DNA from: Knoellia locipacati
GTDB lineage: Bacteria; Actinomycetota; Actinomycetes; Actinomycetales; Dermatophilaceae
Direction: 5' to 3'
DNA length: 64,000 nucleotides
Assembly (NCBI RefSeq): GCF_007992835.1
Contig: NZ_BKBA01000009.1
Location: forward strand, 248,001-312,000
A model generated the notes under the pieces. That model was not told the origin of the DNA. It made no database searches and was given only the letters and a program-made list of their open reading frames with translations. A program made the position numbers and the translations under genes. Positions 42,801 to 51,700 of this stretch are shown here, one piece after another. Every line of letters starts with the position of its first letter. Positions within the stretch are counted from its first letter, which is position 1.

Positions 42801-43566
42801 GCGTCCACCCCTCGACCGCGTTGTCGTGCTCATCCCGACCTACAACGAGCGCGAGAACCTCCCGACCATCGTCGGACGCGTGCGCAGCGCCGTCCCCGAG
42901 GTCGACATCTGCGTGCTCGACGACAACTCGCCCGACGGGACGGGACGCGTCGCCGACGACCTCGCCGCCGCCGACGACCAGGTCCACGTCCTGCACCGCG
43001 CCGGCAAGGAGGGTCTCGGGGCGGCATACCTCCACGGGTTCGCCTGGGCGCTCGAGCAGGGCTACGACGCCGTCGTCGAGATGGACGCCGACGGGTCGCA
43101 CCGGCCCGAGGACCTGCGCCGGCTCCTCGACGCCGCCGACCGCGCCGACCTCGTCATCGGCTCCCGCTGGGTCCCCGGTGGCAAGGTCGTCAACTGGCCC
43201 ACCCACCGCAAGGTGCTGAGCGTGGGCGGCAACATCTACACCCGCGTCCTGCTCGGCATGGACGTCAACGACGCCACCGCGGGCTACCGCGTCTACCGCG
43301 CCGAGGCCCTGCGCGACCTCGACCTCGCCAGCGTCGAGTCGGCCGGCTACTGCTTCCAGGTCGACCTCACCCGTCGCGCCGTCCTCGCCGGGCTCGAGGT
43401 GGTCGAGGTGCCGATCACCTTCGTCGAGCGCGAGATCGGGCAGTCCAAGATGGACCAGAGCATCGTGCGCGAGTCGCTCGGCCGGATCACGGTGTGGGGA
43501 GTGCAGCGTCGCAGCGAGCAGGTGAGGGAACGGCTCGCGTCGCGTGCGCGTTGGCACAGGTTGTGA
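42793..43566 (+). CDS. ppm1: Polyprenol-phosphate mannose synthase (Ppm/DPM1-like GT2)
   Basis: Transfers mannose from GDP-mannose to polyprenyl phosphate for lipoglycan and glycoprotein synthesis. 257 residues of a GT2 fold: VVLIPTYNERENLPTIV, CVLDDNSPDGTGRVADD, the DxD in VEMDADGSHRP, and SRWVPGGKVVNWP. There are no membrane helices. It starts with TTG 42793, overlapping the lnt stop by 8 bp; the next in-frame candidates would cut into the first strand. TAGGGT at 42749-42754 may be an internal promoter. Confidence 0.9.
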   Translation: MTERPPLDRVVVLIPTYNERENLPTIVGRVRSAVPEVDICVLDDNSPDGTGRVADDLAAADDQVHVLHRAGKEGLGAAYLHGFAWALEQGYDAVVEMDADGSHRPEDLRRLLDAADRADLVIGSRWVPGGKVVNWPTHRKVLSVGGNIYTRVLLGMDVNDATAGYRVYRAEALRDLDLASVESAGYCFQVDLTRRAVLAGLEVVEVPITFVEREIGQSKMDQSIVRESLGRITVWGVQRRSEQVRERLASRARWHRL

Positions 43567-44054
43567 ACACCCCGATCGGCTCCACCCCCTATGCACGGCG
43601 GCGGCGTCCGCGCTGGCTGACCTACGTGCTGGTGGGCCTCGTCCTGGCCCCCATCATCGAGATCACGGTCCTCGTGCTCGTGGGGAAGACGATCGGCATC
43701 GGGTGGACGATCGTCGCCCTGCTCGTGCTCACCCTGCTGGGCACGTGGCTCATGCGTCGCGAGGGCTCACGGACCTGGAGGGCGCTGCGCGAGGCCTCGC
43801 GGACCGGCAGGATGCCGAGCCGCGAGATCGCCGACAGCGCACTCGTCCTCATCGGAGGCGCGTTCCTGCTCCTGCCCGGGTTCGTCAGCGACATCATCGG
43901 CCTGTTCTTCGTGATGCCGTTCACCCGCGTCTTCGCGCGCCGGCTGCTCGAGGCCTTCGTCGCGAGCCGGGTCCTCGTGGCCGTGCCGTTCCCCGGCAGG
44001 GGTCCGGGCAGCCCGGGCCCGCAGGGCACCATCCAGGGCGAGGTCGTCGACTGA
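43563..44054 (+). CDS. fxsA: FxsA family membrane protein
   Basis: 163 residues with four hydrophobic segments (about 20-60 in two helices, then 90-125). The FxsA core is IIEITVLVLVGKTIGIGWTI and GGAFLLLPGFVSDIIGL. In E. coli overproduced FxsA relieves F-plasmid exclusion of phage T7; the general role is unclear. The GTG overlaps the ppm stop. Two long hairpins follow. Confidence 0.9.
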   Translation: MNTPIGSTPYARRRRPRWLTYVLVGLVLAPIIEITVLVLVGKTIGIGWTIVALLVLTLLGTWLMRREGSRTWRALREASRTGRMPSREIADSALVLIGGAFLLLPGFVSDIIGLFFVMPFTRVFARRLLEAFVASRVLVAVPFPGRGPGSPGPQGTIQGEVVD

Positions 44055-44087
44055 CGCCACGGGCCACACCCACACCCACACCACACG

Positions 44088-44168
44088 ACTGATGGCCCCA
44101 CGGCGAGGCGTACCGCCTCGCCGTGGGGCCATCAGTTGGGGGAACCGACTCGTGGTGGGGCCGTCAGT
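44088..44168. repeat. Intergenic palindromic repeats, cluster 3 (variant core ACTGATGGCCCCAC)
   Basis: A 23-bp perfect inverted repeat (44088-44110 and 44114-44136, loop TAC) plus a partial copy at 44151-44168. The unit ACTGATGGCCCCACGGCGAG is the repeat of 6.5-8.0 kb with GATGG replacing GATTG and the complementary change kept in the other arm, so pairing has been preserved. It lies after fxsA and probably terminates it. Confidence 0.88.
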
Positions 44169-44185
44169 GGCCGGCCCGGAACGCA

Positions 44186-44222
44186 CGTATGCCGTGTGCC
44201 CGAGGTGGGCACACGGCATACG
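44186..44222. terminator. Bidirectional terminator made of two opposed GTATGCCG octamers
   Basis: CGTATGCCGTGTGCCC (44186-44201) and its perfect complement (44207-44222) flank a 5-nt loop. This 16-bp stem lies between convergent fxsA and rbpA. Each arm contains one copy of the dispersed octamer. Confidence 0.8.
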
Positions 44223-44245
44223 CGCTTCTGGGAGGGTGAACCCCG

Positions 44246-44608
44246 TCAGGCGGACTTCTTCTTGCCCGGCTTCTCGCCGCGCGAGGCGCGAAGGAGGGTG
44301 AGGCGCTCCTCGAGGAGCTCCTCGAGCTCGGGGATGGAGCGGCGCTCGAGCAGCATGTCCCAGTGGGTGCGGACGTGCTTGACCGGCTTGGCCTCGGGCT
44401 CGGGGCCACCGCCCTGGAGCTTGGCCTCCTCGCCGCAGCGGCACTCCCACACGTGGGGGATCTCGGCCTCGATCGAGAACGGGAGCTCGATCTTGTGGCC
44501 CTGCGGGCACAGGTAGGTGGTGATCTGCCGCTCGCTCGGGACGACGTTCTCGTCCGTCTCCATGCTGAGGGCGCCGAGTCGGCTGCCGCGCAGGCTGCGT
44601 TCTGCCAT
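44246..44608 (-). CDS. rbpA: RNA polymerase-binding protein RbpA
   Basis: 120 residues. RbpA stabilises the sigma factor-holoenzyme and open complex in actinobacteria. The core domain has CPQGHKIELPFSIEAEIPHVWECRCG (four metal-type cysteines/histidine), and the basic linker and sigma-interacting helix are RTHWDMLLERRSIPELEELLEERL. A Lys-rich tail ends GKKKSA. GGGAG is the ribosome binding site. A SigR-type promoter lies about 65-90 bp upstream. Confidence 0.97.
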   Translation of the reverse strand: MAERSLRGSRLGALSMETDENVVPSERQITTYLCPQGHKIELPFSIEAEIPHVWECRCGEEAKLQGGGPEPEAKPVKHVRTHWDMLLERRSIPELEELLEERLTLLRASRGEKPGKKKSA

Positions 44609-44673
44609 GGGGTTACTCCCAACGAATTCGTGGATCCCGGCGGGTGATGGGTGCGCCGGGTGTCACAGGGTGA

Positions 44674-44699
44674 AACGGATGAGGAACACTCGTTGTTCC
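44674..44699 (-). promoter_or_regulatory. SigR-type promoter of rbpA
   Basis: On the minus strand GGAAC (44699-44695), an exact 18-bp spacer, and GTTTC (44676-44672) match the SigR/SigH consensus GGAAT-N18-GTT. In Streptomyces rbpA is a known SigR target. The expected transcript start near 44665 gives a leader of about 57 nt. The -35 is also half of a GGAAC-N7-GTTCC inverted repeat. Confidence 0.7.
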
Positions 44700-44795
44700 G
44701 AGAGCAGCGAAGACTTCGCGGCCCGCCTGGCAGGGCTCGTTTCCCCCGTGTGACTGAGCACGCCCGTGAGGACGCGACATATCAGTCTAGCGGAT

Positions 44796-46181
44796 CTAGA
44801 CGACTGCTGGCACCTCGTTGCCCGCCTCACGGATGCCCCGGCGCATGTCGACCTTGGCGAGGAGGACTCCACCGAGGACGAAGAAGACGATGAGGGCGAG
44901 GATCGCGGGGCGGTAGGAGTCGGTGAGCTGGTGGACGACACCGAAGATCACGGCACCGAACCAGCTCGTGCCGCGCTCGAGCGCCTGGTAGAGGCTGAAG
45001 AACTCGGCCTCACGGTCGCGGGGGACCAGCTGCGAGTACATCGAGCGGCTCAGCGCCTGGGTGCCGCCCATGACGAGGCCGATGCCCACGCCGAGGGCGA
45101 AGAGCGCCGCCAGGGCCTTCTCGGGGACGAAGAAGGCCGCGACGATGACGAGGACCCACATGATGATGCCGCCGAGGACGGTGCGCCACGCGCCGAGCCG
45201 GCGGGCCACCTGACCGAAGATCAGCGCGCCACCGAACGCGACGAACTGGACCATGAGGAAGAGCGTGAGCATCGTCGTCTCGGAGAAGCCGAGCTCGGCG
45301 GTGCCGTAGAGGCTCGACTGGCCGATGACCGTCTGGATGCCGTCGTTGAAGAACATGTAGGCGACGAGGAACAGCAGCGTTTGGCGCAGCCCGAGGAGGT
45401 GCCTGAACGTGTCCGACAGCTGGCGGAACGTCCCGCCGACGACACCGGCCTTGGCGGCGACGGCAGGCTTCTCGACGCCGCGCATCTGCCACATGCCCAG
45501 GACCGGGATGAGCGTGAACAGCCCCCACCACAGACCGGCCATGAGCATGGAGATCCGCACCGTCTGCCCGGTCCCACCGAACGTCTCCTCGTTGCTGAGC
45601 ATGAGGAAGTTCACGGCGAGCAGGAGACCACCGCCGAGGTAGCCCAGCGCCCACCCCCTCGACGACACCTTGTCGCGGTCGTCGGGGTGGGCGATCCGCA
45701 CGAGGATCGCGTCGTAGACGACGAGCGAGGCGCCGAGCGCGATGCTCGCGACCATGAGCAGCGCGACGCCGAGCTGCCAGTTGGTGCCCTCGACGAAGAA
45801 CATCAGCGAGGCCGCGACCGACCCTATGCCCGCGAAGAGGGCCATGAGCCGGGCCGGGCGCGTGACCCGGTCGGCGATGGCGCCGACGAAGATGAGGAGC
45901 AGGGCCCCGACGAAGGTCGAGAGCCCGACGGTGTAGGGGTGCAGCGAGCCCGGGTCGATCGGGAGCCCCAGCACGTCGAGGTCCGTGGTGCACCTGGCGC
46001 CGTCGGCCAGACCGGGGCAGGCGGCCTCCTTCGCGATGGCGGTGAGGTAGGGCCCGAAGAGGACGGTGGCCGTGGTCGTGACGAAGGCCGAGTTGGCCCA
46101 GTCGTACCAGTACCAGGGCCGTTGGTACCGGGCGGTGTCCGCGTACTCGTCGATGGCGGGAGCGGCCGACTGCGTCGTCAT
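44796..46181 (-). CDS. MFS transporter of the UMF1/Atg22-like family
   Basis: 461 residues with 12 predicted helices. The N-terminal WYDWANSAFVTTTATVLFGPYL signature, EGTNWQLGVAL and the late GTSWFGAVIFGVVHQLTDSYR are typical of bacterial Atg22-like permeases of unknown substrate. The TAG stop is within a GTCTAG-N5-CTAGAC palindrome (44785-44801). ATG 46181 follows an AT-rich patch. Confidence 0.9.
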   Translation of the reverse strand: MTTQSAAPAIDEYADTARYQRPWYWYDWANSAFVTTTATVLFGPYLTAIAKEAACPGLADGARCTTDLDVLGLPIDPGSLHPYTVGLSTFVGALLLIFVGAIADRVTRPARLMALFAGIGSVAASLMFFVEGTNWQLGVALLMVASIALGASLVVYDAILVRIAHPDDRDKVSSRGWALGYLGGGLLLAVNFLMLSNEETFGGTGQTVRISMLMAGLWWGLFTLIPVLGMWQMRGVEKPAVAAKAGVVGGTFRQLSDTFRHLLGLRQTLLFLVAYMFFNDGIQTVIGQSSLYGTAELGFSETTMLTLFLMVQFVAFGGALIFGQVARRLGAWRTVLGGIIMWVLVIVAAFFVPEKALAALFALGVGIGLVMGGTQALSRSMYSQLVPRDREAEFFSLYQALERGTSWFGAVIFGVVHQLTDSYRPAILALIVFFVLGGVLLAKVDMRRGIREAGNEVPAVV

Positions 46182-46250
46182 GTGCCGAACTTTCGCACAT
46201 GAGGCACGACGAGGGGGCGAGTATCACTACTCACCGAGGACGTGTCGTCC

Positions 46251-47741
46251 TCAGCCCGCGAACTCCCAGTGCCACGGTTCGGGAGTCGCCCCGCCCGGAG
46301 CGGCCCAGCTGGGGTGGAACCAGCCGTAGAGCGGGGCGTTCTGCTTCATCCAGAGGTGGGCGGGGGAGCCGAAGTTGTTGATCCCGCCGCAGAGGTCGAG
46401 CGCCATGCCCAGGCCGTGGCGGCTCGTGCCCGGACGGGCCGCGAAGCGACCGCGCTTGGCCTTGGTGACGTACTGCTGGCTCAGCGACCGGTAGGAGTCG
46501 GTGACGCAGATCGGGCTGCCGGTCTGCTTGGCGTAGGCCTGGCTCATCGCGTTGAACGCGGCTGCGGCACGAGGGGAGAGCATCTCGCCCGACGCCTGCC
46601 ACAGCGGGCAGAGCGCGCTCGTGGGGAACAGACCGTTGGGGTAGCTCGTGGAGGCGGTGCTGCACGGCTTGCCGATGCCGGAGGTCGTGATGGCCGAACC
46701 CAGCACGCCGACGAGCTTGGTGTAGGCCGCCTTGGCCTCCGGCGTCTGTATGCCGGCGAGGTAGGCCGCGATGGGACCGGCCTTCGCGACGTCGGCGGCG
46801 TGCGACTTCTGCAGCGCGGTGAGCTTGGTCTGCTGGGTCTTGAGCAGGACGTCGAGCTGGGCCTTCTCGCGCACGATGGTCGCGGCCGCGGTCGTCGCCG
46901 CCGCCTGGGCGTCCGCCCGGACCTCGGTGAGCTGGTTCTGACGTGCCGTGAGGGTGCGCACCTCGTCGACGGCACGGACACGCTGGTCGGTGAGGTAGGA
47001 CAGGTCGCCCAGAGGGTCACCGACCTTGGCCTCCTCGGCCTTCATCGCGTCGAGGACCGAGAGCATCTCGCCGCTGCTCCCACCCTCGGAGTAGGCCTGG
47101 AAGGCCCACTCGCGCACGATCGCCCGGGCGCGCTCGAGACGCGCCTGCAGCACACCGAGCTCGACCTTGGCCTGCGCCGCGGAGGTGGTCGCGGCCGCCT
47201 CCGCCGCACGCGCCTCGGTCAGCGACTCGAGAAGCGTGTTGGACTGCGAGGCGATGGTCTGGAGCTCCTTGAGCGCCACGGCCAGTCCGGTGTTGGACGC
47301 GGTGATCTGGCTCCAGATCTGCTCGGCGGCGGACACCTGCTCGGCGAGCTGGGTGGTGCTCAGGGTGACGTCGGGGTCGAAGGACCGCGGGCCGTCGTTG
47401 GACTGGCCGGGAGCCGGTGGCTGCCACGGCAGGCGCGGAGTGGGGCGCGGGGTCGACGTGGGCCGCGGGGTGCTCGTCGACGGTGGGGGAGTCGTCGTGC
47501 CCGGCGTCGGCGTGGTGGTGCTCGTCGGGGTCGGCGGCACGGTCGTCGGTGGCGGGGTCGGCGTGGGAGCCTGCGTCGTCGGCGTGGGCTCGGGGGTCGG
47601 CGTCGGGGGCGTCGTGGGCTCGGCTGGCACCGGGTTGGTCGGGAGGACCGGCTCGGCGGAGGCCACGCCGAAGGTCAGCGCAACAGCGGCCGCACTGGCG
47701 ACCGCGCCTGCCGCGACTCGCGACAGCATGTTGCTTGGCAT
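46251..47741 (-). CDS. Secreted M15-family D,D-carboxypeptidase with coiled-coil region
   Basis: 496 residues. Signal peptide (about 1-29, ending ASA), then a Thr/Pro-rich linker (about 30-115) likely to span or anchor in the wall. Two coiled coils occur at about 130-215 and 250-320 (ATTAAATIVREKAQLDVLLK), resembling PcsB/RipC-type regulators. The C-terminal VanY-like domain (about 390-496) has zinc motifs SRHGLGMALDL and EPWHWEF. It probably trims peptidoglycan stem peptides under control of the coiled coil. Confidence 0.9.
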   Translation of the reverse strand: MPSNMLSRVAAGAVASAAAVALTFGVASAEPVLPTNPVPAEPTTPPTPTPEPTPTTQAPTPTPPPTTVPPTPTSTTTPTPGTTTPPPSTSTPRPTSTPRPTPRLPWQPPAPGQSNDGPRSFDPDVTLSTTQLAEQVSAAEQIWSQITASNTGLAVALKELQTIASQSNTLLESLTEARAAEAAATTSAAQAKVELGVLQARLERARAIVREWAFQAYSEGGSSGEMLSVLDAMKAEEAKVGDPLGDLSYLTDQRVRAVDEVRTLTARQNQLTEVRADAQAAATTAAATIVREKAQLDVLLKTQQTKLTALQKSHAADVAKAGPIAAYLAGIQTPEAKAAYTKLVGVLGSAITTSGIGKPCSTASTSYPNGLFPTSALCPLWQASGEMLSPRAAAAFNAMSQAYAKQTGSPICVTDSYRSLSQQYVTKAKRGRFAARPGTSRHGLGMALDLCGGINNFGSPAHLWMKQNAPLYGWFHPSWAAPGGATPEPWHWEFAG

Positions 47742-47781
47742 CGTGATCCACTTCCCGGGTACGCACCGCGCGCTCCCTGCG

Positions 47782-47807
47782 CCGACGGGTCATGAACCCG
47801 CCTGTCG
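47782..47807 (-). promoter_or_regulatory. Leader hairpin upstream of the M15 peptidase gene
   Basis: CCGACGGGT (47782-47790) can pair with ACCC and TCGG segments ending at 47807, with an internal four-base bulge. TAGGCT at about 47816-47821 (minus strand) could be the -10 box, placing this stem in a leader of about 70 nt before the start codon. No known riboswitch family is recognised. Confidence 0.3.
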
Positions 47808-47848
47808 GTGGGCTTCAGCCTAGAGGAGGCCTCCCCACCTGTCAGCCG

Positions 47849-48577
47849 CTACGGCTTCATGGCCTCGGTCACGGCCTTGGCCAGCGCGGCGTGGCCGGCG
47901 TCGTTGGGGTTGGTGCCTGAGGCGACCATGAGGTCGGGCTTGCCCACGAGCGGCTGCTCGGTGTCGAGGTAGGTCAGATCGGCCGCGGTCGCCGCCTTGG
48001 ACACCGTCGTCGTGAGCTCGCCGAGCGTGTCGGGCAGCGGCCGCAGGTCCCACCACGGGTTGACGACGTAGATCGTGGCGTCCGGCAGCGCCTTGCGCAG
48101 CCCGGACAGGGTGGCCGTCACCGCGTCGGACACCTCGTCGGCGGGCAGCCCGGTGTCGTTGCCACCACCGGTGACGATGACCGTCGACGGCGCAGCGGCC
48201 ACGACCGCCTTGATCGAGTCCTTGAAGCTCGGGCACGCCGCGTCGCCGCACGACCCGTCGGGCCCGACCCGCAGGTAGCCCGTGCGGGCGTGGCCGAGGT
48301 TGACCTCCTTGAGGCCGAGCGAGCGTGCCACGAGGGCGGTCCAGCGCTTCGCCGGCGTCGTGGCGCTCTTGCCCTCGGTCACCGAGTCGCCGAGGAACAC
48401 GACCGGTCCCGCGGCCTTGGTCGGCGTGGGGGTGGGTGTCGCGCTGGCCGACGACGTCGTGGGACGGGCCTGCGTGGTGGCCGGCGAGGAGCCGCGGCTG
48501 CGGAGGGAGAAACCGACGAGGACGAGTGTCAGGACGAGGAGCCCGGCAAGAGCACCGTTCTGGAGTCGGTCATTCAT
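47849..48577 (-). CDS. SGNH/GDSL-family hydrolase, membrane-anchored or secreted
   Basis: 242 residues. An N-terminal hydrophobic segment (about 10-27) is followed by a Thr/Pro/Ser linker. Block I is FLGDSVTEG (about 65), block III GGGND, and the catalytic Asp/His are in NDAGHAAL near the end. Such enzymes deacylate or deacetylate extracellular glycans or lipids. ATG 48577 is chosen because the signal anchor begins there; the open frame upstream is antisense to the GH92 leader. Confidence 0.85.
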   Translation of the reverse strand: MNDRLQNGALAGLLVLTLVLVGFSLRSRGSSPATTQARPTTSSASATPTPTPTKAAGPVVFLGDSVTEGKSATTPAKRWTALVARSLGLKEVNLGHARTGYLRVGPDGSCGDAACPSFKDSIKAVVAAAPSTVIVTGGGNDTGLPADEVSDAVTATLSGLRKALPDATIYVVNPWWDLRPLPDTLGELTTTVSKAATAADLTYLDTEQPLVGKPDLMVASGTNPNDAGHAALAKAVTEAMKP

Positions 48578-48623
48578 GTCGTGCAGTGTTCCACGCGCCC
48601 CCACGTGGAGTGCTGCTATGTCG

Positions 48624-48656
48624 CCTTGTCCGGTGGGTCGCCGGAACCGGACAAGG
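48624..48656. promoter_or_regulatory. 11-bp inverted repeat in the divergent SGNH/GH92 gap
   Basis: CCTTGTCCGGT (48624-48634) and its perfect complement (48646-48656) are separated by 11 bp, so like half-sites are 22 bp apart, about two helical turns. Both flanking genes start outwards, so a terminator is unlikely and an operator is more plausible. Confidence 0.45.
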
Positions 48657-48739
48657 GCCCGCCAGCGGTTGCCGGGGGTGGCGGGCGCCGAGAGGCTGGC
48701 TGCATCCCGTGGACCACCGTCGCCCCACCAGGAGTTCCC

Positions 48740-51700
48740 ATGCGCCATCGCCTCGCCAGATCCCTGTCCCTCCTGCCGGTCGCTGCGGCGCTCGCGCTCA
48801 CCGCTCCCGCGGTCAGCGGCCGAACCCTGCCCACCGCCGAGGCGGCAGCCCCGTTGACGTCATCGGTCAACCCGTTCGTCGGCACCCAGGACAACGGCAA
48901 CACGTTCCCCGGGCCGAGTGCCCCCTTCGGGATGGTCCAGGTCAGCCCGGACACCGGGGGAGAGGGTGGCTACGACTACTCGCAGTCGCTCATCCACGGC
49001 TTCAGCCAGACCCACCTGTCCGGTGTCGGCTGTCCGGTCGTGGGCGAGCTGCCCGTCATGCCCACGACGGGAGCGGTCACGACGACGGACTCCACGGCAT
49101 ACCGGAGCGGTTTCACGCACGACGACGAGGAGGCGACACCGGGCTACTACCGCGTGGGGCTCACGAAGTACGACGTGGACGCCGAGCTGACGGCCACGGA
49201 CCGGACCGGATGGCAGCGCTACACCTTCCCCGAGGGCAAGCAGGCCAACGTCCTGTTCAACACCGCGAAGGCCAACAGCACGGTCTTCGACTCCGAGATC
49301 CACGTCGTCGGCGACCGGACGATCGAGGGCCGCATCCACAACGGCAACTTCTGTGCCGGCAAGGACGAGCACACGATCTACTTCTCCGCGCAGTTCGAGA
49401 AGCCGTTCGCGTCGTTCGGCACGTGGTCCGGCTCGACCCGGACGCCGGGCGCGCGCGACGCCTCGACCAAGGGCGGCGCGAACGGCGCCTGGGTGACCCT
49501 GCCCGAGGGCACGACGAGCAGCACCCTCAAGGTCGGCCTGAGCTACACCGGCGTGGCCGGCGCGCGCGCCAACCTCGAGGCCGAGACCAAGGACTCGTTC
49601 GACTTCGACGCCACGCGCGCGGCGCTGACCCAGCGCTGGGAGAAGGAGCTCGGCAAGGCGCGCATCACCGGTGGCACCGAGCCGCGGCGCACGGCGTACT
49701 ACACCGCGCTCTACCACGCGCTGCTCCACCCGAACCTCGCCGAGGACGTCGACGGGCGCTACTTCGGCTGGGACGGCAAGGTCCACACCTCCGACGGCTG
49801 GACCGCCCGCCAGAACTTCTCGCTGTGGGACACCTACCGTCCGCAGAACCAGCTCCTCGAGATCCTCGCTCCCGACGTCGCCCGCGACTCCTACCTCTCG
49901 GTCCTCGCGATCGGGCGCGAGGGTGGCTGGCTGCCCCGCTGGGCGCTCGCCAACAGTGAGACCAACATCATGACCGGTGACCCCGTGACGCCGTTCCTCG
50001 TCGAGGGCTGGTCCAAGGGCTTCCTCGCCGGCCACGAGAAGGAGGCCTACGCGCTCCTGCGCCAGAACGCCACCGAACGGCCGCCGACCGACAGCCAGTA
50101 CAACGGCCGCAGCGGGCAGCACTACTACGAGAAGCTCGGCTACATCCCGTTCGGGCTCGAGCTCGGCAAGGACTGCGACCACAAGGGTGGAGACAACGAC
50201 TGCGTCCACCCCGCCTCGGCGACGCTCGAGTACGCCGCCGCCGACGCCTCGCTCGCGATCATGGCCAAGGCGCTGGGCAAGAAGGCCGACGCCGCGATGT
50301 TCGACGAGCGCGGTCGCAGCTACCGCAACCTCTACGACAGCCAGACCGGCACCTTCAGGCCTCGTCTCGCGGACGGCACCTGGCTCGACCCGTACGAGCC
50401 CGTCGCCGCGTCGCACGCGTTCCACGAAGGTGGTGCCTACCAGTACCAGTGGCTCGTCCCGCAGGACCCGGCCGACCTCGTCGAGCTCATGGGCGGGCGC
50501 GCGGCCACGGCCGAGCGGCTCGACCGGTTCTTCGCCTACGACAAGCTGCTCACCGACCCCGAGGGCACGGTGCGCACCGACTGGATCGAGGCGACCTACG
50601 CCTACTACAGCAAGCCCACCTACAACCCGAACAACGAGCCCGACCTCCTCGCTCCCTACATGTACGCATGGGTACGGGAGCCGGCCAAGACCGCGACGGT
50701 GACGCGGGCGGCATACACGCTGTTCAACCCCGGACCCGACGGCATGACCGGCAACGACGACCTCGGCACGATGTCGGCCTGGTACGTCATGTCGTCGTGG
50801 GGTCTGCACCCGCCGATGAGCGGCGCGAACTACTTCGTCGTGTCGAGCCCGCAGTTCGAGCGGACCGACATCACGGTGGGACGGCCCGAGACCGGGACGG
50901 AGCGCCAGGGTGGGCACCTCACGATCACGGCTCCCGGCGTCTCGGACGACCGCCGCTACGTGCAGTCGCTGACGGTCGACGGCAAGAAGTCGACGAAGAG
51001 CTGGGTCGACTGGGACGCGCTGCGCTCGGGTGGCTCGATCGAGCACGTCGTCGGTGAGACCCCGAGCTCGTGGGGCACCCGCCCGTCGGACGTGCCGCCG
51101 TCGGTGTCGACGTCCAAGGGCTCGAAGGCGGTGTCGCTGAGCATGTCGGTCAAGCCCAGCCCGCTCGTGCTCGCGAAGGGCGACACGTCCGGGACGTTCG
51201 TCGTCGACCTCCTGGGTCAGGCGCAGAAGAGCCTGCCCGTGAGCGTGGAGGTCACGGCCCCGGCCGGGTGGAAGGCCACCGCCGCGTCGACGAGCACCGT
51301 CCTCAAGAGCAACAGCGTCCCGGCGTCGAGGTCCGTGCCGGTGACGCTCACGGTGCCGGCCGGTGCAACCGGTGACCACGAGGTCGTCGTCACCGCGTCC
51401 GCGCCGGGCGTGCCCGACGTCGTCCGCACGCTCCCGGTCCGGTTCCAGGTGCCGCTGGCCTGCGCCGGTGCGACGACGCCGTGCGCGGTCGACCTCGCCG
51501 GCGAGCGCAACCACGACGGGACCGCCACGGTGTCGGCCTCGACCGAGGGCAACTTCGACGGCGGCGGCTGGAGCTTCGACGCAGCGCTGCTCCCGGCTGC
51601 CGGCTCGTGGGTGCACGACGGCGTGACCTATGCCGTCCCCTCACCCTCCGGGACCGCCGCGAACTTCGTGGAGGCCCGCGGACAGACCCTGCTCCTGCCG

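Noticed and set aside
46251-47741. c-di-AMP (ydaO) riboswitch upstream of the cell-wall peptidase
   Set aside because: Only about 107 bases are available and the conserved aptamer blocks are absent; only a simple hairpin is seen.
48860-51616. 918-codon minus-strand ORF opposite the GH92 gene
   Set aside because: Low-complexity, compositionally biased antisense frame, typical of high-GC genes.
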